A DNA stretch of 60,447 bases from Candidatus Mediterraneibacter norwichensis (GTDB lineage: Bacteria > Bacillota > Clostridia > Lachnospirales > Lachnospiraceae). The position numbers were made by a program, and so were the translations under genes. Below the pieces are notes generated by a model that did no database searches, was not told where the DNA came from, and was given only the letters and a program-made list of their open reading frames with translations. The stretch covers positions 1-60,447 of the forward strand of contig DXIU01000058.1 in NCBI GenBank assembly GCA_019112765.1, in the 5' to 3' direction. Below are positions 33,849 through 41,795 of the stretch, piece after piece; within the stretch, counting starts at the first letter, position 1; each line of letters starts with the position of its first letter.

Positions 33849-34631
33849 ATGAATCAGAATACATTATTGGGAATACTCATACCATTTGCCGGGACCACGC
33901 TGGGCTCGGCTATGGTATTTTTTATGAAGAAGGAAATGAATCTCCGGATTCAGAAACTGCTGCTGGGTTTTGCGGCAGGTGTCATGATGGCGGCTTCCGT
34001 CTGGTCCCTGCTGATTCCGTCTATTGATATGGCTGCGGGGAAAGGAGCGGCAGCGTGGATTCCGGCGGCTTCCGGATTTCTGCTGGGAATGGGATTTCTG
34101 CTGCTTCTCGACACGCTGACGCCTCACCTGCATTTTACGGAAGAAAAGCCGGAAGGCATGCCTGCTCATTTAAAAAAAACCACCATGCTTGTCCTTGCCG
34201 TTACCCTGCACAATATTCCGGAAGGCATGGCGGTAGGGGTGACTTTCGCAGGCGTTCTGTCAGAAAACACTATGATGACGCTTGCCGGCGCTTTCGCGCT
34301 TTCCATCGGGATCGCGGTTCAGAATTTTCCTGAAGGAGCTATTATATCCATGCCGTTGAAAAGCCAGGGACTTTCAAAGGCCAGAGCCTTTGCCTACGGA
34401 AGTCTGACAGGGATTGTGGAGCCTGCGGCGGCGCTGCTCACGATTCTTCTTACGGGTCTTGTCCTTCCGCTGCTTCCCTATCTGCTGTCCTTCGCGGCCG
34501 GAGCCATGATCTATGTGGTAGTGGAAGAGCTGATCCCGGAAGCACAGACCGGAGAACATTCCAATATAAGTACGATCGGAGTTGCTGTTGGATTTACGCT
34601 GATGATGATTTTAGATGTGGCACTTGGTTAA
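33849..34631 (+). CDS. ZIP family metal transporter
   Basis: 260 residues, about eight membrane helices. ZIP metal-site motifs HNIPEGMAVG (~121) and NFPEGAIIS (~158) in adjacent helices, with a histidine-containing loop (LTPHLHFTEEKPEG) before. Imports Zn2+, Fe2+ or Mn2+. GGAGGAAG precedes the ATG at 33849. It follows the flavodoxin gene by 108 bp with no clear terminator between them, so it may share the Fur-controlled transcript, which would favour iron as substrate. Confidence 0.9.
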   Translation: MNQNTLLGILIPFAGTTLGSAMVFFMKKEMNLRIQKLLLGFAAGVMMAASVWSLLIPSIDMAAGKGAAAWIPAASGFLLGMGFLLLLDTLTPHLHFTEEKPEGMPAHLKKTTMLVLAVTLHNIPEGMAVGVTFAGVLSENTMMTLAGAFALSIGIAVQNFPEGAIISMPLKSQGLSKARAFAYGSLTGIVEPAAALLTILLTGLVLPLLPYLLSFAAGAMIYVVVEELIPEAQTGEHSNISTIGVAVGFTLMMILDVALG

Positions 34632-34647
34632 TCCGGGTGCCTTTTTT
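34619..34647 (+). terminator. Terminator overlapping the ZIP stop codon
   Basis: GGCAC (34619-34623) and GTGCC (34637-34641) flank the stop; six T follow. Confidence 0.75.
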
Positions 34648-34661
34648 CATGACATTTATTA

Positions 34662-34690
34662 TTGCGCTTCCGGGTGAAAAGTGATATTCT
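34662..34690 (+). promoter_or_regulatory. Promoter of the glycine-riboswitch transcript
   Basis: TTGCGC (34662-34667), 17-bp spacer, TATTCT (34685-34690), about 35 bp ahead of the aptamer. Confidence 0.6.
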
Positions 34691-34698
34691 ATATTACG

Positions 34699-34824
34699 CT
34701 GCGTGAAAACGCAGAAAAATTTACTCAGGAGAGTCTCTTTGTAAAAAAGAGCGCCGAAGGTGTAAGCGGATGTCTGTTCCTATCTTACAGTCATACCGCG
34801 AGTCTCTCAGGCAAAAGGATGGAG
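34699..34824 (+). ncRNA. Glycine riboswitch, single aptamer
   Basis: The conserved aptamer elements are present: GGAGAGTCTC (34729-34738), the core GCGCCGAAGGTGTAAGC (34751-34767) and the 3' strand GAGTCTCTCAGGCAAAAGGA (34800-34819). Only one aptamer occurs. A hairpin CTGCGT-GAAA-ACGCAG (34699-34714) stands just 5', where singlet glycine riboswitches keep a ghost stem in place of the second aptamer. The aptamer ends ~15 nt from the symporter ATG next to GGAGG and no terminator intervenes, so control of translation is likely. Confidence 0.92.
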
Positions 34825-34834
34825 GTATAAAGGA

Positions 34835-36250
34835 ATGTTTGAGCAAATCAACAGAATTATCACTGTAATCGATGAGGCGGTGTGGGGTCTGCCGCTGATC
34901 TGTCTCATCATGGCAACGGGAATCTTTCTCACAGTTCGCCTGGGCCTTTTACAGATAAGGCATCTTGGCAAAGCATTCAGATTCATGGTGAAAAATGAAG
35001 AAGACGGTGAAGGTGAAGTGACCAGCTTTGGAGCGCTGTGCACGGCGCTTTCTGCTACTATCGGAACCGGAAATATTACCGGTGTTGCAACGGCAATTGC
35101 CGCCGGAGGACCGGGCGCGCTGTTCTGGATGGTTGTAGCTGCATTTTTCGGTATGGCTACAAAGTATGCGGAAGGTCTGCTGGCAATCAAGTACCGTACG
35201 ATCGACGAGGAGGGACATGTGCTCGGAGGCCCGTTCTACTACATAGAAAACGGTATGGGAAAGAAATGGAAATGGCTGGCGAAGATCTTTGCTTTCTTTG
35301 GCGCGTGTGTGGGACTGTTCGGAATCGGTACATTTACTCAGGTAAACAGTATTGCTTCCGCGGTGAAGGATTTTTTTGATCCCGAGACATCTCATGTGTT
35401 GTTTACAGCTTTTGGCAGAGAATATTCTGCGGCAACCGTAGTAACCGGTCTGTTTCTGACGCTCTGCGTAGGTCTGGTTGTAATCGGCGGCATTAAACGT
35501 ATTGCAAAAGTCTCCGAGGTTGTAGTGCCGTTTATGGCGATCCTGTACGTGGCGCTGGGAGTGATTATCATCGCCACCAATCTTCCGGCTGTTCCGGGCG
35601 CGCTCGTTTCCATTGTGAAATCTGCATTTACAGGAAGCGCTCTGGCAGGAGGTGTGATGGGAACTATGGTAGTGGCCATGCAGAAAGGTGTTGCCAGGGG
35701 AATCTTTTCCAATGAATCCGGACTGGGAAGCGCTCCGATCGCGGCAGCTGCGGCCATGACAAAAGAACCGGCCCGTCAGGGACTGGTGTCCATGACAGGA
35801 ACATTTATTGATACGATTGTAATCTGTACTATGACAGGTCTTTCCATCGTAATTGCGGGCACATGGCTGAACCCGGACCTGGAAGGCGTTGAGATTACAA
35901 TGGCTGCTTTCCAGCAGGCACTGCCGTTCCCGGCATTTGTGGCTTCATTCTCGCTGATGCTCTGCCTGGTATTTTTTGCATTCACTACGATTCTGGGCTG
36001 GAACTACTATGGCGAGCGCTGTGTGGAATATCTGTTCAACCGGAAGCAGGCCGTTGTGAAAGGATATCGCTGGCTTTATATTCTGGCTGTGTTTATCGGA
36101 CCTTATATGACGGTTGCGGTTGTATGGAATATTGCGGATATCTTTAACGCGCTGATGGCCTTTCCGAACCTGATCGCTCTTCTGGCGCTGAGCGGCGTAG
36201 TAGTACGGGAGTCCAGAGATTATTTTGCAAGACTGAAGCAGTCCAAATAA
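34835..36250 (+). CDS. Sodium:alanine/glycine symporter (AGCS family)
   Basis: 471 residues, about ten to eleven membrane helices. Family signatures: FGALCTALSATIGTGNITGV near the N-terminus (Na+ and substrate site), ARGIFSNESGLGSAPIAAAA in the middle, and LGWNYYGERCVEYL towards the end. Imports alanine or glycine with Na+. The glycine riboswitch directly upstream makes glycine the likely substrate or signal. Transcribed alone; a strong terminator follows. Confidence 0.95.
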   Translation: MFEQINRIITVIDEAVWGLPLICLIMATGIFLTVRLGLLQIRHLGKAFRFMVKNEEDGEGEVTSFGALCTALSATIGTGNITGVATAIAAGGPGALFWMVVAAFFGMATKYAEGLLAIKYRTIDEEGHVLGGPFYYIENGMGKKWKWLAKIFAFFGACVGLFGIGTFTQVNSIASAVKDFFDPETSHVLFTAFGREYSAATVVTGLFLTLCVGLVVIGGIKRIAKVSEVVVPFMAILYVALGVIIIATNLPAVPGALVSIVKSAFTGSALAGGVMGTMVVAMQKGVARGIFSNESGLGSAPIAAAAAMTKEPARQGLVSMTGTFIDTIVICTMTGLSIVIAGTWLNPDLEGVEITMAAFQQALPFPAFVASFSLMLCLVFFAFTTILGWNYYGERCVEYLFNRKQAVVKGYRWLYILAVFIGPYMTVAVVWNIADIFNALMAFPNLIALLALSGVVVRESRDYFARLKQSK

Positions 36251-36296
36251 TAGCAGATAAAAATAAGTAAACGCGGAAAAATGTGAATGATGCAGG

Positions 36297-36347
36297 AGAA
36301 GGAGAAATTTTGACTGAATTGCCTGAAAAATTTCTCCTTCTTTTTCT
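36297..36347 (+). terminator. Terminator of the AGCS symporter
   Basis: AGAAGGAGAAATTTT pairs with AAAATTTCTCCTTCT, followed by TTTTCTTTT. Confidence 0.9.
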
Positions 36348-36419
36348 TTTGCATAAAAACCGAAATAAAAAAATATCTTTTCCCCAAAATGTTCAGAAGA
36401 AAATCTTCTCGTTCTGAAA

Positions 36420-36466
36420 ATACATGATCATGTGTTTTGGGGATTGCAATATACTATATTTTGTAT
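36420..36466 (+). promoter_or_regulatory. Pair of NrdR-like boxes upstream of nrdD
   Basis: ATACATGATCATGTGT (36420-36435) and ATACTATATTTTGTAT (36451-36466) resemble the 16-bp NrdR box (ACACTATATATAGTGT type). Their starts are 31 bp apart, the spacing known for tandem NrdR boxes. They lie ~85 bp before nrdD. NrdR would repress the reductase operon when dATP is high. The remaining 36467-36548 is a leader without visible genes. Confidence 0.75.
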
Positions 36467-36548
36467 TAGAATAGATCCCAGATGACTGTGGAAAGCGGCG
36501 GGACGCGTTTGTGCCGCTGCAGATTACGGAGAAGGAGAAGAACGGAGA

Positions 36549-38708
36549 ATGAAAATTATTAAAAGAAACGGCTCGGAAGAGATATTTGATATCAGAAAGA
36601 TTGTGATTGCGATTACAAAAGCAGACACGTCTACAGAGAGCAGAAGTCTGACTGATTCTCAGATCGAGGACATTGCTGAATATGTAGAGTTTAAATGTAA
36701 TAAACTGAACCGCGCGGTATCTGTGGAAGAGATACAGGATATGGTAGAAAACCAGATTATGGCTACAGGAGCTTTCGACCTTGCCAGAAGATATGTGAGA
36801 TACCGTTATAAAAGATCTCTGGTGCGCAGGGCGAATACCACGGACAACAGGATCCTCTCTCTGATAGAGTGCAACAATGAGGATGTGAAGCAGGAAAACT
36901 CCAATAAGAATCCCGCGGTAAACAGTGTGCAGAGGGACTATATGGCAGGGGAGGTCAGCCGCGATCTGACACAGAGAATGCTGCTTCCGGAAGATATTGT
37001 GGAGGCAGACAAAGAGGGAATTATCCATTTCCATGATTCAGATTATTATGCCCAGCATATGCACAACTGCGATCTTGTCAATCTGGAGGATATGCTTCAG
37101 AACGGCACGGTAATCAGCGGAACCATGATAGAAAAGCCCCACAGCTTTTCAACAGCCTGCAACATTGCCACTCAGATTATCGCCCAGGTTGCCAGCAACC
37201 AGTACGGCGGGCAGAGCATTTCACTGACGCATCTGGCGCCTTTTGTTCAGGTGTCAAGAGACAAGATCCGCGCGGAAGTTAAGGATGAGATGAAGCTGGT
37301 GGGAATTGAATATCCGGAGCATGTTCTCAATGAAATTGTAGAAAAACGGCTGAGAAAAGAGATTACAAAAGGTGTCCAGACAATCGAGTACCAGGTTATT
37401 ACCCTGATGACCACAAATGGCCAGGCTCCTTTCCTCACCGTATTTATGTATCTTAATGAGGCAAAGAACGAGGCGGAGAAGAAAGATCTTGCCATGATTA
37501 TCGAGGAGACACTCAAGCAGCGCTACCAGGGCGTGAAAAATGAAGCGGGAGTGTGGGTAACCCCGGCGTTCCCGAAGCTGATCTATGTGCTTGAGGGAGA
37601 TAATATTGAAGAGGGAAGCCCCTACTATTATCTGACAGAGCTGGCGGCTAAATGTACGGCAAAGCGTCTTGTGCCGGACTATATTTCCGAAAAGAAGATG
37701 AAGGAACTCAAAGAAGGCAACTGCTTCCCGGTAATGGGCTGCAGAAGCGCGCTCAGCCCCTGGAAAAACGAGAAGGGCGAGTATCAGTTCTACGGACGCT
37801 TCAACCAGGGAGTTGTTACCATCAATCTTGTGGATGTAGCGCTTTCCTCCGGCGGAGATGAGGAGAAGTTCTGGAAGATCTTTGACGAAAGACTGAACCT
37901 TTGCTACCGCGCGCTGATGTGCAGACATGAAAGACTCAAAGGAACCCTTTCCGATGCGGCTCCGATTCTCTGGCAGTACGGCGCGCTGGCACGCCTGAAA
38001 AAGGGAGAGACAATAGACAAACTTCTCTACGGAGGATATTCCACAATCTCTCTGGGCTATGCAGGCCTGTACGAGTGCGTGAAATATATGACAGGAAAAT
38101 CCCACACCGATCCGGAGGCAACTCCGTTTGCACTGGCTGTAATGCAGCATATGAACGATGCCTGCGATCAGTGGAAGAAAGAGACGAATATCGGCTTCAG
38201 TATTTACGGATCTCCGATTGAGAGTACAACTTACAAGTTCGCAAAATGTCTGCAGAAACGTTTCGGTATTATACCGGGAATTACAGATAAGAGTTATATT
38301 ACAAACAGCTATCATGTATTTGTAGGGGAAGAAATCGACGCTTTCTCCAAACTGAAATTTGAGTCACAGTTCCAGGCGCTTTCCACAGGCGGAGCAATCA
38401 GCTACGTGGAAGTTCCGGATATGCAGGACAATATTCCGGCAGTTCTTCAGGTGATCCGCTTTATTTATGACAACATTATGTATGCGGAGCTGAACACAAA
38501 GAGCGATTACTGCCAGAACTGCGGTTATGAAGGCGAGATTCAGATCGTGACTACTGAGGACGGCAAGCTGGAATGGGAATGCCCGCACTGCGGCAACCGG
38601 GATCAGAATACACTGAATGTGGCAAGACGTACCTGCGGTTATATCGGCACACAGTTCTGGAACCAGGGAAGAACACAGGAGATTAAGGAAAGAGTGCTCC
38701 ATCTGTAA
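36549..38708 (+). CDS. nrdD: Anaerobic ribonucleoside-triphosphate reductase
   Basis: 719 residues. Makes dNTPs from NTPs without oxygen by a glycyl radical. N-terminal ATP-cone (residues ~1-95, KIIKRNGSEEIFDIRKI), radical-site loop near the end RRTCGYIGTQFW with Gly697 the expected radical carrier, and a zinc ribbon with CQNCGYEG and CPHCGN around 655-685. The active-site cysteines are in the central barrel (CNIATQI, CFPVMGCR). AAGGAGAAG precedes the ATG. Behind NrdR-like boxes and followed by the activase nrdG. Confidence 0.97.
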   Translation: MKIIKRNGSEEIFDIRKIVIAITKADTSTESRSLTDSQIEDIAEYVEFKCNKLNRAVSVEEIQDMVENQIMATGAFDLARRYVRYRYKRSLVRRANTTDNRILSLIECNNEDVKQENSNKNPAVNSVQRDYMAGEVSRDLTQRMLLPEDIVEADKEGIIHFHDSDYYAQHMHNCDLVNLEDMLQNGTVISGTMIEKPHSFSTACNIATQIIAQVASNQYGGQSISLTHLAPFVQVSRDKIRAEVKDEMKLVGIEYPEHVLNEIVEKRLRKEITKGVQTIEYQVITLMTTNGQAPFLTVFMYLNEAKNEAEKKDLAMIIEETLKQRYQGVKNEAGVWVTPAFPKLIYVLEGDNIEEGSPYYYLTELAAKCTAKRLVPDYISEKKMKELKEGNCFPVMGCRSALSPWKNEKGEYQFYGRFNQGVVTINLVDVALSSGGDEEKFWKIFDERLNLCYRALMCRHERLKGTLSDAAPILWQYGALARLKKGETIDKLLYGGYSTISLGYAGLYECVKYMTGKSHTDPEATPFALAVMQHMNDACDQWKKETNIGFSIYGSPIESTTYKFAKCLQKRFGIIPGITDKSYITNSYHVFVGEEIDAFSKLKFESQFQALSTGGAISYVEVPDMQDNIPAVLQVIRFIYDNIMYAELNTKSDYCQNCGYEGEIQIVTTEDGKLEWECPHCGNRDQNTLNVARRTCGYIGTQFWNQGRTQEIKERVLHL

Positions 38709-38767
38709 ATTATCTGCGTTTGTAAGAACGCCGGATGTGTGATAAAGTTAACAGCAGAATGACAGGA

Positions 38768-38807
38768 ACAGCCGCTCCTAACCCTGACGGGCAGGGCGGC
38801 TGTTTTT
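38768..38807 (+). terminator. Hairpin with T-run between nrdD and nrdG
   Basis: ACAGCCGC (38768-38775) pairs with GCGGCTGT (38796-38803), inner CCCTG/CAGGG stem, then TTTTT. Looks like an intrinsic terminator, so nrdG may get only read-through transcript from nrdD. Confidence 0.8.
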
Positions 38808-38866
38808 CTGAATATCTGCGGACTGCCGCGAAAAATATAGAAATGAGCTGCCAGGAGAATAAGAGT

Positions 38867-39409
38867 ATGTATTATGGTGAAATAAAAAAATATGATATTG
38901 CCAACGGAGAGGGCGTCAGGGTTTCGCTTTTTGTTTCCGGCTGCACCCATCACTGCCCGGGATGCTTCAACCAGGATACCTGGGACTTCCGGTACGGACA
39001 GGAATATACGGAAAAAACGCAGCAGGAAATCCTGGATGCTCTTGCTCCCGGATATATTAACGGTCTGAGCCTTCTGGGCGGCGAGCCCTTCGAACCTGCC
39101 AATCAGAAAGCGCTTGCAGGGCTGCTGCGGGAAGTAAAAGAAAAATATCCGGAGAAAAATGTCTGGTGTTACAGCGGATATCTGTTTGATAAAGAACTGC
39201 AGGCAGAGAGCCGCGCAAGATGCGAATATACCGATGAAATGCTGTCTATGATCGATGTGCTGGTAGACGGCCGGTTTGTAGAGGCTCTGAAAGATATCCG
39301 GCTTGCCTTCCGGGGATCTTCCAATCAGAGAATAATTGATGTGAAGAAGAGCCTGAAGAACGGAAAAATCATCCTGTGGGAGCCGAAAGTGAAGCGTGGG
39401 TTGATTTGA
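38867..39409 (+). CDS. nrdG: Anaerobic ribonucleotide reductase activating protein (radical SAM)
   Basis: 180 residues. Generates the glycyl radical in NrdD. Radical-SAM cluster motif C26-x3-C30-x2-C33 (SGCTHHCPGCFNQ) and the SAM-binding GGE (LLGGEPFEP, ~72). The ATG at 38867 has GGAG at 9 nt; in-frame ATGs upstream fall in or near the terminator hairpin and are less likely. It follows nrdD after 158 bp including a terminator-like hairpin. Confidence 0.95.
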   Translation: MYYGEIKKYDIANGEGVRVSLFVSGCTHHCPGCFNQDTWDFRYGQEYTEKTQQEILDALAPGYINGLSLLGGEPFEPANQKALAGLLREVKEKYPEKNVWCYSGYLFDKELQAESRARCEYTDEMLSMIDVLVDGRFVEALKDIRLAFRGSSNQRIIDVKKSLKNGKIILWEPKVKRGLI

Positions 39410-39478
39410 ATTTGTCTGCGGCATACGATTGAAAAAAGTCCGAAAATGTCAGAATACGAAGTGAGAATAAATCGTTTC

Positions 39479-39685
39479 CGGATAGCAGCTGCGGGAAATT
39501 TCAGCTCCGTTCCGCGTAATAAATAAAACTACAAAACCCTGAGCACAGGCTAAAAACAGGATTTTCAATGGAAACTCACGTTCCGTTCGGACAGATCCAT
39601 TGAAAATCCTGACGCCTGAACTCAGGGTTTTAAGTTTTACTAAATTACGCTTCAAGTCGCTGAAATTTCCCGCAGCTGCTATCCG
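39479..39685. repeat. 207-bp fold-back element with 27-bp perfect terminal inverted repeat
   Basis: The 27-nt arms at 39479-39505 and 39659-39685 are exact reverse complements (core GCAGCTGCGGGAAATTTCAG). Inside, pairing continues: GCGTAAT with ATTACGC, AAAACCCTGAG with CTCAGGGTTTT, and AGGATTTTCAATGGA (39558-39572) with TCCATTGAAAATCCT (39596-39610). Nearly the whole element can form one long hairpin. No transposase inside, so a MITE-like or structured-RNA element; a second copy is not visible in this window. Confidence 0.85.
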
Positions 39686-39761
39686 AAAGGCGCATCCCGC
39701 CATTTTCTGTTCTTATCCAATCGGCACTGCCACCGATAATTTCAACTACAACCAGAAAAGC

Positions 39762-39896
39762 GAAGACAGAACTTTTTCGACTACGGCTAGCTGTTTGTCC
39801 GTTTTCCTCTTTTCAAACAGAAAATGCACCTGTTTTCAAATATCAGCACAGAATACAGTTCCCATATCAGCCGGTAAAGTTCTGTCTTCATTTTTT
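39762..39896. repeat. Branched fold-back element ending in a T-run
   Basis: GAAGACAGAACTTT (39762-39775) pairs exactly with AAAGTTCTGTCTTC (39876-39889), extended by CGGCT/AGCCG. Between them two smaller hairpins can form, CTGTTTG/CAAACAG and CTGTTTTC/GAATACAG, giving a three-way junction. ATTTTTTC follows on the + strand, so it may double as a terminator. Function unknown. Confidence 0.7.
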
Positions 39897-39902
39897 CTTG
39901 GT

Positions 39903-40102
39903 TGAATTTGGAATTGTGAGTGGGAAAGCGCAGCCGGGGAGTCCGGGTATGGTGCCGGAGAGCCGTAAAGCGGCGCCGGCACTTAGAGCGCGTCTTTTGC
40001 GCTCTTATGTACCGCTGCGCCGCAATCCGAGCGAAAGCGTGCTCTCCGGCACCATACCCGGACTCCCCGGCGGACTTTTCTCCACCCACAAATTCAAATT
40101 TC
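39903..40102. repeat. Interspersed ~200-bp fold-back repeat, copy 1
   Basis: Perfect 30-bp inverted arms at 39934-39963 and 40041-40070 (core GGAGTCCGGGTATGGTGCCG). The inner part folds again: AAGCGGCGCCGG with the CGCTGCGCCGC region and TTAGAGCGC with GCGCTCTTA. Imperfect outer ends GAATTTGGAATTGTGAGTGGG and its counterpart near 40080-40102 resemble terminal inverted repeats. A near-identical copy in inverted orientation starts at 60301. Confidence 0.85.
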
Positions 40103-40159
40103 AGAATGTACAGTTTGCGGTCCGCATAGGATGTAGAAACCACAAAGGCAGGTACTTGT

Positions 40160-40924
40160 GTGGGAGAGTTGAATAAAGAGGGGAGAAGGAATCTGAAATA
40201 CCAAATGCAGGTGCTGGCGTTTCTGTGTGTTCTGAACTTTTTCCCTCTGCATGAGGCGGATAGCGGAAAGGCTCCGGAAGATACGGGAAAAGCCAGTGGA
40301 TTACAGAGTCTGGAAACCGGAGGGATGGAAGCAGGGGAGACAGAAGCTGATACTAACCGGCCGGGGCCGAAGGTTGCCATAACATTTGATGACGGACCGG
40401 ACGCATCCTGTACTCCGGTGCTGCTGGACGGACTGAAAGAGCGGGGCGTGAAGGCCACTTTTTTTGTGATCGGACAAAATATTGAAAAAGATGAGAACCA
40501 TGATATAATCAGACGGATGTACCAGGAAGGACATCAGATCGGAAATCATACTTACAGCCATGTAAATCTGGCGCAGATGAGCCGGGAGGAAGCTCATGAG
40601 GAACTGGATATGACAGACGCGCTTATCCGGGAAATTACGGGAAAAGAAACAGAATTTGTACGACCGCCTTTTGGCGCGTTCCCGGATGATATGGAGGAAG
40701 AACTGGATAAACTTTATGTGAAATGGACTGTGGATCCCTTTGACTGGACAACGGAAAATACCGATGAAATTGTTCAGAGAGTAGTGACGGAAACGGAAGA
40801 AAATGATATTATTCTTTTACATGACTGCTACAGCAGCTCGGTGGAAGCTGCTCTGCGTATTATCGACATTCTTCAGGAAAGAGGGTACGAGTTTGTCACA
40901 GTGGACCGTCTGCTGATGGATTAG
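40160..40924 (+). CDS. Polysaccharide deacetylase (NodB homology), exported
   Basis: 254 residues from a GTG at 40160. One hydrophobic segment (QVLAFLCVLNFFPL, ~17-30) acts as signal or anchor; a low-complexity linker follows to ~68. The NodB domain has motif 1 TFDDGPD (75-81), motif 2 HTYSH (His130, His134 zinc ligands), motif 3 RPPFG (~167), WTVDPFDW and LLHDCY. It deacetylates peptidoglycan N-acetylglucosamine or a related cell-wall glycan. The start is uncertain: TTG at 40169 or ATG at 40205 are possible. The preceding repeat ends 57 bp upstream. Confidence 0.88.
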   Translation: MGELNKEGRRNLKYQMQVLAFLCVLNFFPLHEADSGKAPEDTGKASGLQSLETGGMEAGETEADTNRPGPKVAITFDDGPDASCTPVLLDGLKERGVKATFFVIGQNIEKDENHDIIRRMYQEGHQIGNHTYSHVNLAQMSREEAHEELDMTDALIREITGKETEFVRPPFGAFPDDMEEELDKLYVKWTVDPFDWTTENTDEIVQRVVTETEENDIILLHDCYSSSVEAALRIIDILQERGYEFVTVDRLLMD

Positions 40925-40963
40925 ATGAAATGACGAAATATCTGGAAAAGGAACGATTTGATT

Positions 40964-41683
40964 ATGATACATGAATATTCAAGAACGGAAATGCTTCTGG
41001 GAAAAGAGGGGATGCTGCGCCTCAGGCGGGCTTCGGTCGCAGTGTTTGGCGTAGGCGGCGTAGGTTCCCACTGCATTGAGGCGCTGGCAAGAAGCGGTGT
41101 AGGCCGTCTGCTTCTCATTGATAATGACACAGTATCCCTTACAAATATTAACCGCCAGTCTATAGCATATCACAGTACTGTCGGAAGATATAAGACGGAA
41201 GTGATGAAAGAACGCATCAGGGATATTGATCCGGAAACTCAGGTGGAAACATGGGAAACGTTTGTCCTTCCGGACAATCTGGAACAGTTTTTTGCCGGAC
41301 CGGTGGATTATATTGTGGATGCTATCGATACAGTAAGTACAAAGATCGCCCTTGCAGAGCTGGCCTGCCGCAGAAAAATTCCTCTGATCAGCAGCATGGG
41401 AACAGGCAACAAGCTGCATCCGGAGCTGTTTGAGATTGCGGATATTTACCAGACGAGTGTATGCCCTTTGTGCAGAGTGATGCGCAGAGAACTGAAGAAC
41501 CGCGGGATCCCTCATCTGAAAGTTGTATATTCCAGAGAAAAGCCGGCAGCGGTCCGGAATGAAGATGAGGCGGAAAAGAGAGAAACGGGACGGCCTGTGC
41601 CCGGCAGTGTTTCTTTTGTCCCGCCGGCGGCTGGTCTTCTGATGGCCGGAGAAGTGATCCGGGAACTGTCAGGGATTCAGTAA
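40964..41683 (+). CDS. tcdA: tRNA threonylcarbamoyladenosine dehydratase (TcdA/CsdL)
   Basis: 239 residues. E1-like ThiF fold that adenylates and cyclises t6A37 in ANN-decoding tRNAs to ct6A. ATP loop GVGGVGSHCIEAL near 28-40, LIDNDTVSLTNINRQ with the catalytic Arg, then DAIDTVSTK and the metal or cysteine region VCPLCRVMRRELKNRG. AAGGAA lies about 10 nt before the ATG at 40964. Next to rarA, but the 112-bp gap leaves the operon uncertain. Confidence 0.93.
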   Translation: MIHEYSRTEMLLGKEGMLRLRRASVAVFGVGGVGSHCIEALARSGVGRLLLIDNDTVSLTNINRQSIAYHSTVGRYKTEVMKERIRDIDPETQVETWETFVLPDNLEQFFAGPVDYIVDAIDTVSTKIALAELACRRKIPLISSMGTGNKLHPELFEIADIYQTSVCPLCRVMRRELKNRGIPHLKVVYSREKPAAVRNEDEAEKRETGRPVPGSVSFVPPAAGLLMAGEVIRELSGIQ

Positions 41684-41795
41684 CCGGATAGAGGAGGTCT
41701 GTATATGGGACTGTATATGACCGCCCGGAACGGACCGTCCGGTTTGAACAGGAGGAATACAGCAGGCATTTGTGACTGGGAGGATGAATGGAATT

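Larger units (their letters stand above)
39410..40159. other. 750-bp gene-free stretch made of three fold-back elements
   Basis: No frame here has coding character; the longer open frames are by-products of the inverted repeats. It contains, in order, the 207-bp fold-back (39479-39685), a branched fold-back with T-run (39762-39896) and an interspersed 200-bp repeat (39903-40102), listed separately. The segments between them (39410-39478, 39686-39761, 40103-40159) show nothing recognisable. Confidence 0.8.

Noticed and set aside
34640-34834. T-box or SAM riboswitch ahead of the AGCS symporter
   Set aside because: The conserved core and CTCTCAGGCAAAAGG belong to the glycine aptamer; no T-box sequence or specifier loop is present.
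37254-38315. 353-codon frame antisense to nrdD
   Set aside because: No domain or start signal; nrdD on the other strand is unambiguous.
39787-40458. 223-codon minus-strand frame over the fold-back repeats
   Set aside because: It is created by the GC-rich inverted repeats and runs antisense into the deacetylase gene.
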